Origin: Pseudomonas sp. HS6
GTDB taxonomy: Bacteria; Pseudomonadota; Gammaproteobacteria; Pseudomonadales; Pseudomonadaceae
NCBI RefSeq assembly: GCF_023375815.1
Contig: NZ_CP067412.1
Coordinates: forward strand, 930,001 to 994,000
Reading direction: 5' to 3'
DNA length: 64,000 bases
Positions 9,376-16,750 of the stretch are shown one piece after another. A program made the position numbers and the translations under genes. How positions within the stretch are numbered: position 1 is the first letter of the stretch; each line of letters opens with the position of its first letter. The notes under the pieces are model-generated. The model was not told the DNA's origin. It ran no database searches and worked only from the letters and a program-made list of their open reading frames with translations.

Positions 9376-10526
9376 ACCCCGTTACCCGCCGCCGAGCGTG
9401 CGCTCAGCCAGGCGTGGAGTCGTTTGGCGATACGTTCGCTGGCGTGACCGTCACCGTAGGGGCTGTGGACGCGGCTCATGCGTGTGTAGGTCGCTTCGTC
9501 ATCGAGTAACTGGCTGGCTTCCTTGACGATCTTCGCAGTGTCGGTGCCCACCAGCAAAACGGTGCCGCCCTCGAGCACGGAGGGGCGTTCGGTGACGTCA
9601 CGCAATACCAGCAGCGGCTTGCCGATGGCCGGCGCTTCCTCCTGGACGCCGCCGGAGTCGGTCAGGATGAAATGCGCGCGGCCCATCAGCCAGACGAAGT
9701 TCGGGTAATCCTGCGGGGCGACCAGATAGATGTTGGGTTTGTCGGCGAGCATGCCGTACACCGCGCTCTGCACCTGCGGGTTGAGGTGCACCGGGTAGAC
9801 GAATTGCACATCCGGGTAGCGCAGGGCGAGATCGGCGAGGGCCTGGCAGATGTTCTGGAAACCGTCGCCGAGGTTTTCCCGGCGATGACCCGTGATCAAC
9901 ACCATGCGACGACTGTCGTCGAGCACTGCCAGAGGCGAGTCGGCAGCCGGGCGCCAGTTGCTCTGTTGCTGGTTGGTACGCATCCATAGCAACGCATCGA
10001 TCACGGTGTTGCCGGTGATTTCGATGTTGTCCTGCGGGACGCCTTCGCGCAGCAGATTGGCTTCGGCCTTGCCGGTTGGCGGGAAGTGCAGGTCGGCGAT
10101 CACGCCGGTCAGGCGTCGATTCGCTTCTTCGGGCCAGGGCGCGCGCAGGTTACCGGTACGCAAACCGGCCTCGACGTGACCGATGGGCAGTTGCCGATTG
10201 AACGCGGCGAGGGCGGCGATGAAGCTGGTGGTGGTATCGCCGTGTACCAGTACGATGTCCGGTTTGACCCGTTCGTAGGCTTGGTCGAGTTGTGCAAGCA
10301 GATGTTGCGACAGACCATTGAGGGTCTGGCCCTGAGTCATGACTTGCAGATCTTCATCGACCGTCAGTTCGAAGGCGTCGAGCACCTGCTTGAGCATCTC
10401 CCGATGCTGGCCGGTCGAGCAGATGTTGAGTTGGATGTCGGGCCACTGACGCAGAACCCGAGCCAGCGGGGCCATTTTGATGGCCTCCGGGCGAGTACCG
10501 AAAACCATCATGACGTTAAAGGACAT
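9372..10526 (-). CDS. wecB: UDP-N-acetylglucosamine 2-epimerase (non-hydrolysing)
   Basis: 384 residues, the usual length of the WecB family. It starts MSFNVMMVFGTRPEAIKMAPL, the conserved GTRPEAIK motif, and carries HVEAGLRTGN, DLHFPPT, TGHRRENLG and LTDSGGVQEEAP, the family's nucleotide and substrate-binding motifs. The enzyme converts UDP-GlcNAc to UDP-ManNAc in the cytoplasm. It is the first gene of the minus-strand nfr operon and overlaps nfrB by ATGA, so here its product is probably consumed by NfrB rather than by enterobacterial common antigen synthesis, for which I see no genes. A ribosome-binding site (GGAGGGG, 10532-10538) lies just upstream. Confidence 0.93.
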   Translation of the reverse strand: MSFNVMMVFGTRPEAIKMAPLARVLRQWPDIQLNICSTGQHREMLKQVLDAFELTVDEDLQVMTQGQTLNGLSQHLLAQLDQAYERVKPDIVLVHGDTTTSFIAALAAFNRQLPIGHVEAGLRTGNLRAPWPEEANRRLTGVIADLHFPPTGKAEANLLREGVPQDNIEITGNTVIDALLWMRTNQQQSNWRPAADSPLAVLDDSRRMVLITGHRRENLGDGFQNICQALADLALRYPDVQFVYPVHLNPQVQSAVYGMLADKPNIYLVAPQDYPNFVWLMGRAHFILTDSGGVQEEAPAIGKPLLVLRDVTERPSVLEGGTVLLVGTDTAKIVKEASQLLDDEATYTRMSRVHSPYGDGHASERIAKRLHAWLSARSAAGNGV

Positions 10527-10664
10527 TGACCCCTCCTGGGACGAAGCAAGGCTGTAGCCGGATAGCCAGCAGCACCTATCTCTTTCTGAGAAATAAAGAA
10601 AAGCAGCCGGATGGGAGCTTGTCCAATCCGGGCTTGAGGCTAGTTGTTACAGATCAACTGGAAC

Positions 10665-10703
10665 GAAAGTGCCATTACCTGATGGCTCTTAGGTGGCACT
10701 TTC
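10665..10703. repeat. Inverted repeat in the nfr upstream region
   Basis: GAAAGTGCCA (10665-10674) and its exact reverse complement TGGCACTTTC (10694-10703) bracket a 19-base loop. The hairpin lies between the divergently oriented sides of the wecB upstream region and the broken thioredoxin-like gene. It has no T-run, so it does not look like a simple terminator. It may be a protein-binding site or an RNA structure in the leader; function is unknown. Confidence 0.4.
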
Positions 10704-11036
10704 AGGAAAAGTTCCATCGTTTTGCGCGGGGGATGGTGCAGAGGGTGCTGAGGGTGTGGCGAAGCCAGCTCAGATCATGGGTCGATCTACGCGGCACAGC
10801 GGGGTGTCTGGTTTTGCCGAGGAATTGGGTGAAGTCTTGCAGAAGTGATTCATCCGTACCGATGCCTTTCAGTTTTTTGAGGGCCGGAAGGGCTTGGCGA
10901 CTTCGAGAAAAACGGGGCCGGAAAACACGCAGGCACCGCAATGCTCGTTGAAGAAGTACAGGACGACGAGGCGCCTGGCTTTCAAGACCTTCTGGTACGT
11001 CGGGGGCAACGCTGAATATCGAGTCGGCGTTGTCAT
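10702..11036 (-). pseudogene. Broken thioredoxin-like gene
   Basis: An ATG at 11036 with a good AGGAGG site five bases upstream opens a frame that reads like a thioredoxin N-terminus: LVVLYFFNEHCGACVFSGP, with the CGAC redox pair. After about 56 codons the frame ends (FLEVAKPFRPSKN stop near 10867). The shifted frame continues with LKKLKGIGTDESLLQDF, which resembles the C-terminal end of the same kind of protein (gene end approximate, at or before 10702). The middle of the thioredoxin fold, with its cis-proline segment, is absent. So an internal deletion plus frameshift is more likely than a sequencing slip. I treat it as a pseudogene. Confidence 0.6.
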
Positions 11037-11312
11037 TGGAGCCTCCTGATCAATCAATCTGAAAGGCCTTTGACGTTAAAGCAGGGTAAAACGGCGGTCT
11101 ACTGTCAGAAATTACAGGTAGGTCCTGCAAAGGATGATTTCGTCCTACTTTGCTGCAAGAGCATTCCCTCAGAAGACTCAGATCCGCAGACGCCAAGCAG
11201 CTGGTATCGTTTTTCAGGCATTTATCAAAGGAGCTTCTGATGGGTAGCGATGCAGGTTTGAAAGCAGTTTCCGTAGTAAAAGGATTGAAGTCAGATGCGT
11301 CCTGGAGTGCTA

Positions 11313-11330
11313 TTTTCAGCACTCTGAAAA
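11313..11330. promoter_or_regulatory. Palindrome upstream of the toxin-antitoxin genes
   Basis: TTTTCAG-CACT-CTGAAAA is a perfect 7+7 palindrome ending 20 bases before the antitoxin ATG at 11351. Type II antitoxins usually repress their own operon by binding such palindromes, so this is the best candidate operator. The call rests on position and symmetry only. Confidence 0.5.
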
Positions 11331-11350
11331 GCACTCCGAGGCAACCCTTC

Positions 11351-11599
11351 ATGACACATATCGTCCTTTCCCAAGTCGTAGCGAGCATTTCCGAACTGAA
11401 AAAAAATCCCATGGGTACTGTCGCAGCAGGCGGCGGTGATTCCGTTGCAATTCTCAACCGCAATGAGCCGGCCTTTTATTGCGTCCCGGCAAAAGCCTAT
11501 GAGGCGCTGATGAATCGCCTTGAGGATCTGGAGTTGATTGCTCTGTGCAAGGAACGGGAAAATGATCCCACCATAAAGGTCTCGATAGATGACCTATGA
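11351..11599 (+). CDS. stbD: Type II antitoxin, StbD / Phd-YefM type
   Basis: 82 residues from the ATG at 11351, preceded by CGAGGC as ribosome-binding site. The frame is open further upstream (to about 11150) but that extension has no family resemblance. The protein (MTHIVLSQVVASISELKKNP, then GDSVAILNRNEPAFYCVP) closely resembles StbD antitoxins of the Phd/YefM superfamily. The N-terminal half should bind the operator DNA, the C-terminal helix (LEDLELIALCKERE) the toxin. The gene overlaps the toxin gene by 11 bases, the usual arrangement. Confidence 0.88.
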   Translation: MTHIVLSQVVASISELKKNPMGTVAAGGGDSVAILNRNEPAFYCVPAKAYEALMNRLEDLELIALCKERENDPTIKVSIDDL

Positions 11600-11870
11600 G
11601 CTGGAGTTCTCGGAGAAAGCCTGGAAAGAATGGAAAAAGCTTGATGCGAATCTCAAGGAGCAATTAAAGAAGAAACTTCAGCAGCGGCTTGAGAATCCGC
11701 ATGTTCCAGCCGACCGGCTCAGAGGACTGGGAAGCGCCTACAAGATCAAGCTTCGAAATGTCGGGTATCGAATGGTCTATCGGGTCAAGGACGAGGTGCT
11801 GGTCGTGACAGTAATAGCCATTGGTAAAAGGGAGGGCGGAGACGTATACAGAGTTGCTACGGAGCGTTGA
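11589..11870 (+). CDS. stbE: RelE/ParE-superfamily toxin, StbE type
   Basis: 93 residues, MTYELEFSEKAWKEWKKLD at the start, a long basic helix region (LKEQLKKKLQQRLENP), then the RelE-fold strands LGSAYKIKLRNVGYRMVYRV and VVTVIAIGKREGGDVY. These match StbE/RelE toxins, which are ribosome-dependent mRNA interferases; the conserved basic residues and the terminal Tyr are present, so it should be active. It is translationally coupled to the antitoxin. No mobile element borders are visible, but the pair lies beside a broken gene. Confidence 0.9.
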   Translation: MTYELEFSEKAWKEWKKLDANLKEQLKKKLQQRLENPHVPADRLRGLGSAYKIKLRNVGYRMVYRVKDEVLVVTVIAIGKREGGDVYRVATER

Positions 11871-12088
11871 CCTCTACCGCTTGCGTCTGTCCCGCATCTC
11901 TTCCGTTAACATTGGGCACTGCCCCTGAATCGATTACCTGTGCACCAACTGGGAACCTGCTACCCGCATTGTTGTAGCCAACGGTAGCGCACGCTTGCGC
12001 TCTCCCGCTGTTTCTCTATTTTTCCCTTTTACGTATCTCTTTGATTCCTGTGAATTTTCGAACGGGTGCAGATTCCCCTCGAATCCTG

Positions 12089-12104
12089 TGGCACACTTTC
12101 TGCT
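12089..12104 (+). promoter_or_regulatory. Sigma54 (-24/-12) promoter of the ABC importer operon
   Basis: TGGCACACTTTCTGCT fits the RpoN consensus TGGCAC(G)-N4-(T)TGCW with GG at -24 and GC at -12 in correct spacing. It lies 66 bases upstream of the ATG at 12171. No enhancer-binding protein gene is in the cluster, so an activator acting in trans, such as NtrC, would be needed. The site is read directly; its use is inferred. Confidence 0.6.
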
Positions 12105-12129
12105 GTCTATTCCGTAGTAACAAACCGTG

Positions 12130-12145
12130 TTCCGGTATAACGGAA
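12130..12145. promoter_or_regulatory. Candidate IclR-family operator
   Basis: TTCCGGTATAACGGAA is a palindrome with arms TTCCG/CGGAA and a six-base AT-rich centre, typical in form of IclR-family binding sites. It lies between the -24/-12 promoter and the first gene, where a bound protein would block transcription. The IclR regulator encoded at 15947-16711 is the obvious candidate ligand-sensing repressor. Confidence 0.5.
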
Positions 12146-12170
12146 TAAACAATCCTCTGGAGTGCTTGCC

Positions 12171-13019
12171 ATGCATCGCCGACCTTCCTTGTTCAAAGCG
12201 TGTGTTTTTGTTCTCGCGGCTTCGTCCGCTGTGATGGGTATGGCCCAGGCGGCCGACAGCAAGCTCGACAGCGTCCTGGCCCGTGGAAAATTGATCGTGG
12301 GGACCGGCAGCACCAACGCGCCGTGGCACTTCCAGGGCGCGGACGGCAAGTTGCAGGGCTTTGATATCGACATCGCCAGAATCGTGGCCAAAGGGTTGTT
12401 CAATGACCCGAGCAAGGTCGAGTTCGTGGTGCAGTCGTCCGATGCGCGGATTCCCAATCTGCTGACCGACAAGGTCGACATGAGCTGCCAGTTCATCACC
12501 GTCACCGCCAGCCGTGCGCAGCAAGTGGCGTTCACCCTGCCGTATTACCGCGAAGGCGTCGGCCTGCTGCTGCCGAACAACAGCAAGTACAAGGAAATCG
12601 AAGATCTGCAAGCCGCCGGCGACAGCGTGACAGTGGCCGTGCTGCAAAACGTGTACGCCGAGGAGCTGGTGCACCAGGCACTGCCTAAAGCCAAGGTTGA
12701 TCAGTACGACAGCGTCGACTTGATGTACCAGGCCGTGAACTCCGGCCGCGCCGATGCCGCCGCCACCGACCAGTCTTCGGTCAAATACCTGATGGTGCAG
12801 AACCCTGGCCGCTACCGGAGCCCGACGTACGCCTGGAGCCCGCAGACCTACGCTTGCGCCGTAAAACGTGGCGATCAGGACTGGCTGAACTTCGTCAACA
12901 CCGCGCTCCATGAAGCCATGACCGGCGTGGAGTTCCCGACTTACGCCGCGTCGTTCAAACAGTGGTTCGGCGTGGATCTGCCATCGCCCGCCATCGGTTT
13001 CCCTGTCGAATTCAAATGA
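12171..13019 (+). CDS. Periplasmic substrate-binding protein of a polar amino-acid-type ABC importer
   Basis: 282 residues. I chose the ATG at 12171 (TGGAG upstream at 12158) over an upstream in-frame start. A signal peptide (about 1-25, ending AQA-AD) leads a family 3 solute-binding domain: LIVGTGSTNAPWHF, GFDIDIARIVAKGL, and CQFITVTASRAQQVAFTLPYY. The conserved Arg of the amino-acid carboxylate site is in ASRAQQV, but the DxxR/TxxR context is changed from canonical amino-acid binders, so a modified ligand is possible. Followed by a hairpin and two permease genes. Given the downstream catabolic genes the cargo may be an amino-sugar acid such as D-glucosaminate; this is inference. Confidence 0.88.
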   Translation: MHRRPSLFKACVFVLAASSAVMGMAQAADSKLDSVLARGKLIVGTGSTNAPWHFQGADGKLQGFDIDIARIVAKGLFNDPSKVEFVVQSSDARIPNLLTDKVDMSCQFITVTASRAQQVAFTLPYYREGVGLLLPNNSKYKEIEDLQAAGDSVTVAVLQNVYAEELVHQALPKAKVDQYDSVDLMYQAVNSGRADAAATDQSSVKYLMVQNPGRYRSPTYAWSPQTYACAVKRGDQDWLNFVNTALHEAMTGVEFPTYAASFKQWFGVDLPSPAIGFPVEFK

Positions 13020-13029
13020 TCCCGTGAGA

Positions 13030-13053
13030 GTGGGGCGCCCTGATGCGCCCCGC
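13030..13053 (+). other. Intra-operon hairpin after the binding-protein gene
   Basis: GTGGGGCGC and GCGCCCCGC form a near-perfect stem around CCTGAT just after the stop of the binding-protein gene, without a T-run. Such hairpins commonly protect the upstream mRNA so that the binding protein is made in excess of the permeases. Inferred from position and shape. Confidence 0.5.
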
Positions 13054-13070
13054 TCAAGGTACTGCCAACC

Positions 13071-13733
13071 ATGAACTATCAGTTGAACTTTGCCGCCGTG
13101 TGGCGCGATTTCGGCACCTTGCTGGCGGGGCTCGGTCTGGGTCTTGAACTGGCCCTGGTGTCAATCGCCATCGGCTGCGTGATCGGCCTGCTGATGGCGT
13201 TTGCCTTGCTGTCGAAGCATCGCGCCTTGCGGGTGCTGGCATCGGTGTATGTGACGGTGATCCGTAACACGCCGATTCTGGTGTTGATTCTGTTGATCTA
13301 CTTTGCGTTGCCGAGCCTGGGAATCCGGCTGGACAAGATCCCGTCGTTCATCATCACGCTGTCGCTGTACGCCGGGGCGTACTTGACCGAAGTGTTCCGT
13401 GGCGGTTTGTTGAGCATTCCCAAGGGACAGCGTGAAGCTGGGCTGGCCATCGGTCTGGGCGAGTGGCAGGTGAAGGCCTATGTCACCGTGCCGGTGATGT
13501 TGCGCAACGTGCTGCCGGCGCTGTCGAACAACTTCATTTCGCTGTTCAAGGACACCTCGCTGGCCGCTGCGATTGCAGTGCCGGAGCTGACCTATTACGC
13601 GCGCAAGATCAACGTCGAAAGCTACCGGGTGATTGAAACCTGGCTGGTGACCACGGCGTTGTATGTCGCGGCCTGTTACCTCATTGCCATGCTGCTGCGT
13701 TACCTCGAGCAGCGTCTGGCGATCCGCCGATAG
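13071..13733 (+). CDS. ABC transporter permease (HisM/GltJ type)
   Basis: 220 residues with about five membrane helices. The EAA loop signature is at QREAGLAIGLGEWQVKAYVTVP (shown in part: EAGLAIGLG). It belongs to the His/Glu/Gln permease family, forming the inner-membrane channel with the next gene product. It ends 9 bases before the second permease gene, and a GGAGG site lies in the gap. Confidence 0.9.
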   Translation: MNYQLNFAAVWRDFGTLLAGLGLGLELALVSIAIGCVIGLLMAFALLSKHRALRVLASVYVTVIRNTPILVLILLIYFALPSLGIRLDKIPSFIITLSLYAGAYLTEVFRGGLLSIPKGQREAGLAIGLGEWQVKAYVTVPVMLRNVLPALSNNFISLFKDTSLAAAIAVPELTYYARKINVESYRVIETWLVTTALYVAACYLIAMLLRYLEQRLAIRR

Positions 13734-13742
13734 GAGGCTGCG

Positions 13743-14405
13743 ATGTACCAATCCCCCAGTTGGTTGCATGAGTTGTGGATTGCCCGCGAAGCCTTGTGGC
13801 AAGGCTTTCTGACCAGCGTGCAGGTGTCGGCGCTGGCGATTCTGTTCGGGACGGTCATCGGCGTATTCGCCGGTCTGGTGCTGACCTACGGCAAGTTCTG
13901 GATGCGCGCGCCGTTCCGCTTTTATGTCGACCTGATTCGCGGCACCCCGGTGTTCGTGCTGGTGCTGGCCTGCTTCTACATGGCGCCGGCGCTTGGTTGG
14001 CAGATCAGTGCGTTTCAGGCGGGTGCCTTGGGTCTGACGCTGTTTTGCGGCTCCCACGTTGCCGAGATCGTGCGCGGTGCGTTGCAGGCGTTGCCGCGCG
14101 GACAGATGGAAGCCGGCAAGGCGATCGGCCTGACGTTCTATCAGTCCCTCGGTTACGTGCTGTTACCTCAGGCGCTGCGGCAGATCCTGCCGACCTGGGT
14201 CAACTCGTCCACGGAAATCGTCAAGGCCTCGACCTTGCTGTCGGTGATCGGCGTGGCTGAGCTGTTGCTCAGTACCCAGCAGATCATCGCCCGGACGTTC
14301 ATGACCCTGGAGTTTTACCTGTTCGCCGGTTTTCTGTTCTTCGTCATCAACTACGGCATCGAATTACTCGGCCGGCACATTGAAAAGCGGGTGGCCCTGC
14401 CATGA
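13743..14405 (+). CDS. ABC transporter permease (HisQ/GltK type)
   Basis: 220 residues, the same length as its partner, with five hydrophobic segments and the EAA loop around [21 protein letters not shown]. The start is ATG 13743 after TAGGAGGCTGCG. The end overlaps the ATPase gene by four bases (ATGA, 14402-14405), so the transporter subunits are translationally coupled. The pair of dissimilar permeases is normal for this importer family. Confidence 0.9.
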   Translation: MYQSPSWLHELWIAREALWQGFLTSVQVSALAILFGTVIGVFAGLVLTYGKFWMRAPFRFYVDLIRGTPVFVLVLACFYMAPALGWQISAFQAGALGLTLFCGSHVAEIVRGALQALPRGQMEAGKAIGLTFYQSLGYVLLPQALRQILPTWVNSSTEIVKASTLLSVIGVAELLLSTQQIIARTFMTLEFYLFAGFLFFVINYGIELLGRHIEKRVALP

Positions 14406-15199
14406 CTCAAGCTCAAGTTTCCAACGTCCAGAACGGCCAGCCCCTGCTGGACATCCGTGGCCTGCACAAACAATACGGCGCGGTCGAAGTGCTCAAGGGA
14501 GTTGACCTGAGCATGCAGCGCGGCAACGTGGTGACGCTGATCGGTTCCAGTGGCTCGGGCAAGACCACGCTGCTGCGTTGCGTGAACATGCTGGAGGAGT
14601 TCCAAGGCGGGCAGATCCTGCTCGACGGTGAATCCATCGGTTATGACGAACTCAACGGCAAACGCATGCGCCACCCGGAAAAGGTCATTGCGCGCCATCG
14701 CGCGATGACCGGCATGGCGTTCCAGCAATTCAACCTGTTCCCGCACCTCACCGCGTTGCAGAACGTCACGCTCGGTCTGCTCAAAGTCAAAAAGATGCAC
14801 AAGGACGAAGCCGTGGTCCTGGCCGAGAAATGGCTGGAGCGAGTCGGTCTGCTGGAGCGGCGCAATCACTTTCCCGGCCAGTTGTCCGGCGGCCAGCAAC
14901 AGCGCGTGGCGATTGCCCGGGCGATTGCGATGAACCCGAGCCTGATGCTGTTCGACGAAGTCACCTCGGCCCTTGACCCGGAACTGGTCGGCGAAGTGCT
15001 GAACGTGATCAAGGGCCTCGCCGAAGACGGCATGACCATGCTGCTGGTGACCCACGAAATGCGTTTTGCGTTCGAGGTCTCGGACAAGATCGTTTTCATG
15101 AATCAGGGGCGCATCGAAGAGCAGGGGCCTCCCAAGGAACTGTTCGAGCGTCCGCAATCGCCGCGGCTGGCTGAATTTCTCAAAAACACGCGATTCTGA
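14402..15199 (+). CDS. ABC transporter ATP-binding protein
   Basis: 265 residues. Walker [10 protein letters not shown] (residues about 51-59), Q-loop in [12 protein letters not shown], signature LSGGQQQR, Walker [15 protein letters not shown] and switch His in LLVTHEM are all intact. It is most like GlnQ/HisP-type ATPases for polar amino acids. A short stretch after the Walker A region ([13 protein letters not shown]) is somewhat longer than in GlnQ, as in several opine or amino-acid importers. It energises the two permeases before it. Confidence 0.93.
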   Translation: MTQAQVSNVQNGQPLLDIRGLHKQYGAVEVLKGVDLSMQRGNVVTLIGSSGSGKTTLLRCVNMLEEFQGGQILLDGESIGYDELNGKRMRHPEKVIARHRAMTGMAFQQFNLFPHLTALQNVTLGLLKVKKMHKDEAVVLAEKWLERVGLLERRNHFPGQLSGGQQQRVAIARAIAMNPSLMLFDEVTSALDPELVGEVLNVIKGLAEDGMTMLLVTHEMRFAFEVSDKIVFMNQGRIEEQGPPKELFERPQSPRLAEFLKNTRF

Positions 15200-15230
15200 C
15201 TTTTCACTTTTTTTATCAGGAGACACATCC

Positions 15231-15620
15231 ATGAGCATTACTCGTTACGGCACCGGCAGCACCGCCGCTGGCGGCCAGCCACGTCCATTCGCCCGCGCAG
15301 TCGAGGCCGATGGCTGGCTGCACGTTTCCGGTCAGGTGCCGGCGGTGGATGGCGAGATCATTGTGGGCGGCATCGTCGAGCAGACTCATCAGACCATGAA
15401 GAACCTGATCGCGATTCTCGAAGAGGCCGGTTATGGCCTGGAAGACGTGGTACGTGCCGGGGTGTGGCTGGACGATCCGCGGGATTTCAGCAGTTTCAAC
15501 AAGGTTTTTGGTGAGTACTTCAAACCTGAGCATGCACCGGCACGGGCCTGTGTGCAGGCGAGCATGATGGTTGACTGCAAGGTCGAGATCGACTGCATTG
15601 CCTACAAGAAGAAGGCTTGA
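15231..15620 (+). CDS. RidA family (YjgF/YER057c/UK114) protein
   Basis: 129 residues, a single RidA domain: WLHVSGQVPAVDGEIIVGG near the N-terminus and ARACVQASMMVDCKVEIDCIAY at the C-terminus (the Arg of the family's carboxylate-binding site is in PARACV). Ribosome site AGGAGA 9 bases upstream. RidA proteins hydrolyse reactive enamine/imine intermediates released by PLP dehydratases. A PLP dehydratase-type enzyme lies downstream in the same cluster, so this is likely its partner. Confidence 0.9.
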   Translation: MSITRYGTGSTAAGGQPRPFARAVEADGWLHVSGQVPAVDGEIIVGGIVEQTHQTMKNLIAILEEAGYGLEDVVRAGVWLDDPRDFSSFNKVFGEYFKPEHAPARACVQASMMVDCKVEIDCIAYKKKA

Positions 15621-15644
15621 GCCTTGTGGTGTTGCTGAGGCCGT

Positions 15645-15880
15645 AGCGCCCTCACCCTAGCCCTCTCCCCCAGGAGAGGGGACTGATCTCTATCGATGCA
15701 GAGTCCAGCGATTGTCAGCTAGTCATGTATCGATACGGTCAGGCTCTTTTCATTCTTGGGAGGGGACTGATCTTTATCTATGCAGATTTCAGCGTTTGTC
15801 AGCTACTCACGCATCGATGGGGTCAGGCTCCCTCTCCCCTTGGGCGGTCCGACGTTTCGGGAGGGCGGGGGGTGAGGGCA
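15645..15880. repeat. Intergenic repeat: two direct copies inside an inverted pair
   Basis: Two direct copies of about 70 bases (15676-15746 and 15760-15830, both starting GGGGACTGATCT and ending GGTCAGGCTC) differ at roughly ten positions. They are bracketed by CCCTCACCCTAGCCCTCTCC on the left and the inverted GGGAGGGCGGGGGGTGAGGG on the right. This is the composition of the Pseudomonas intergenic repeat family based on CCCTCACCCnAGCCCTCTCCC. The open frame that runs through it into the IclR gene is not real coding. The block lies between the RidA gene and the regulator gene. Confidence 0.7.
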
Positions 15881-15946
15881 GCAATCTCACTGACACAACA
15901 CCAAGGGCCAGTTACCATCCCGGCATCTTTTATGGGAACAACAGAA

Positions 15947-16711
15947 ATGACCGAAGACACCATCAAGCGCCGGGCACGCGGTCTGGACCGGGCGTTCGAT
16001 ATCCTCGATTTCCTCAAGGAGATCGGCCAGCCATTGCGTCCGAACGACATCGCCAACGGCATCGGCAGCCCGAAATCCACGGTCTACGAACTGGTGGCGT
16101 CATTGCTCGAGCGCCGGATTCTGGAGCCGGTGGGCAAGGACGGTCACGTCTATCTCGGTCGTCAGCTGTACTTCCTTGGCCAGGCGCATTTGCGTCACTT
16201 CGACCTCAGTCGCGAGGCCGATCATGCGTTGCAGGAGATCGTCAGCCAGACCCGGGAAACCGCGCAAATGTGCCTGCTGAACGGGCGCAAATACACGGTG
16301 GCGCTGATGAAGGAGGGTGAGCGGCATTTTCGCATTTCCTCCGATATCGGCGAGAACGCGCCAATCCCTTGGACGGCGTCCGGACGCTTGCTGCTGGCGC
16401 ACTTGAGTGATCAGGCGATCAGCGACCTGATCGACCCCGACGACTTCATCCTGCCCGGTGGTGAACGCCTGCCGATGGAGACATTTCTCAAGGAAATCCG
16501 TCAGGCAGGCATCGACGGTTTCTTCTCCTTCGACAGTGTCGCCGACACCTTTACCCACTGCTTCGCCGCCCCGGTCAAAGACCCTCACGGCGTGGCCATC
16601 TGCACCCTGTGCATCGTCGCACCGCGCGCCGATGCCAAGGCCAACTACAACGACTATCGCCGGGTCTTGATCGAGAGCGCCAACAGCCTCGCCCGGCGCA
16701 TCAACGAATAA
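15947..16711 (+). CDS. IclR family transcriptional regulator
   Basis: 254 residues from the ATG at 15947 (an ATG at 15932 is possible; the longer upstream frame crosses repeat DNA and is rejected). N-terminal winged helix (about 8-70: LDRAFDILDFLKEIGQPLRPNDIA) and C-terminal IclR effector domain (about 85-250: NGRKYTVALMKEG, ENAPIPWTASGRLLLAHL, GVAICTLCIVAP). It sits within the importer/deaminase/kinase cluster on the same strand. It probably binds the TTCCG-N6-CGGAA palindrome at 12130 and responds to a sugar acid, as KDG- and gluconate-sensing IclR proteins do. Confidence 0.9.
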   Translation: MTEDTIKRRARGLDRAFDILDFLKEIGQPLRPNDIANGIGSPKSTVYELVASLLERRILEPVGKDGHVYLGRQLYFLGQAHLRHFDLSREADHALQEIVSQTRETAQMCLLNGRKYTVALMKEGERHFRISSDIGENAPIPWTASGRLLLAHLSDQAISDLIDPDDFILPGGERLPMETFLKEIRQAGIDGFFSFDSVADTFTHCFAAPVKDPHGVAICTLCIVAPRADAKANYNDYRRVLIESANSLARRINE

Positions 16712-16750
16712 CCGCGCCCGGCAGAGGGCGCGACTGTGAGGAGTTCGACC

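Noticed and set aside
11150..11350. Upstream extension of the antitoxin frame
   Set aside because: It passes through the palindrome at 11313 and has no resemblance to the antitoxin family; the ATG at 11351 has a ribosome site and the expected family start.
11934..12911. 325-codon minus-strand ORF over the binding-protein gene
   Set aside because: Shadow of the solute-binding protein gene, which has a signal peptide, ribosome site and family motifs.
15725..15946. Long N-terminal extension of the IclR gene
   Set aside because: It runs through the intergenic repeat and is not part of any IclR protein.
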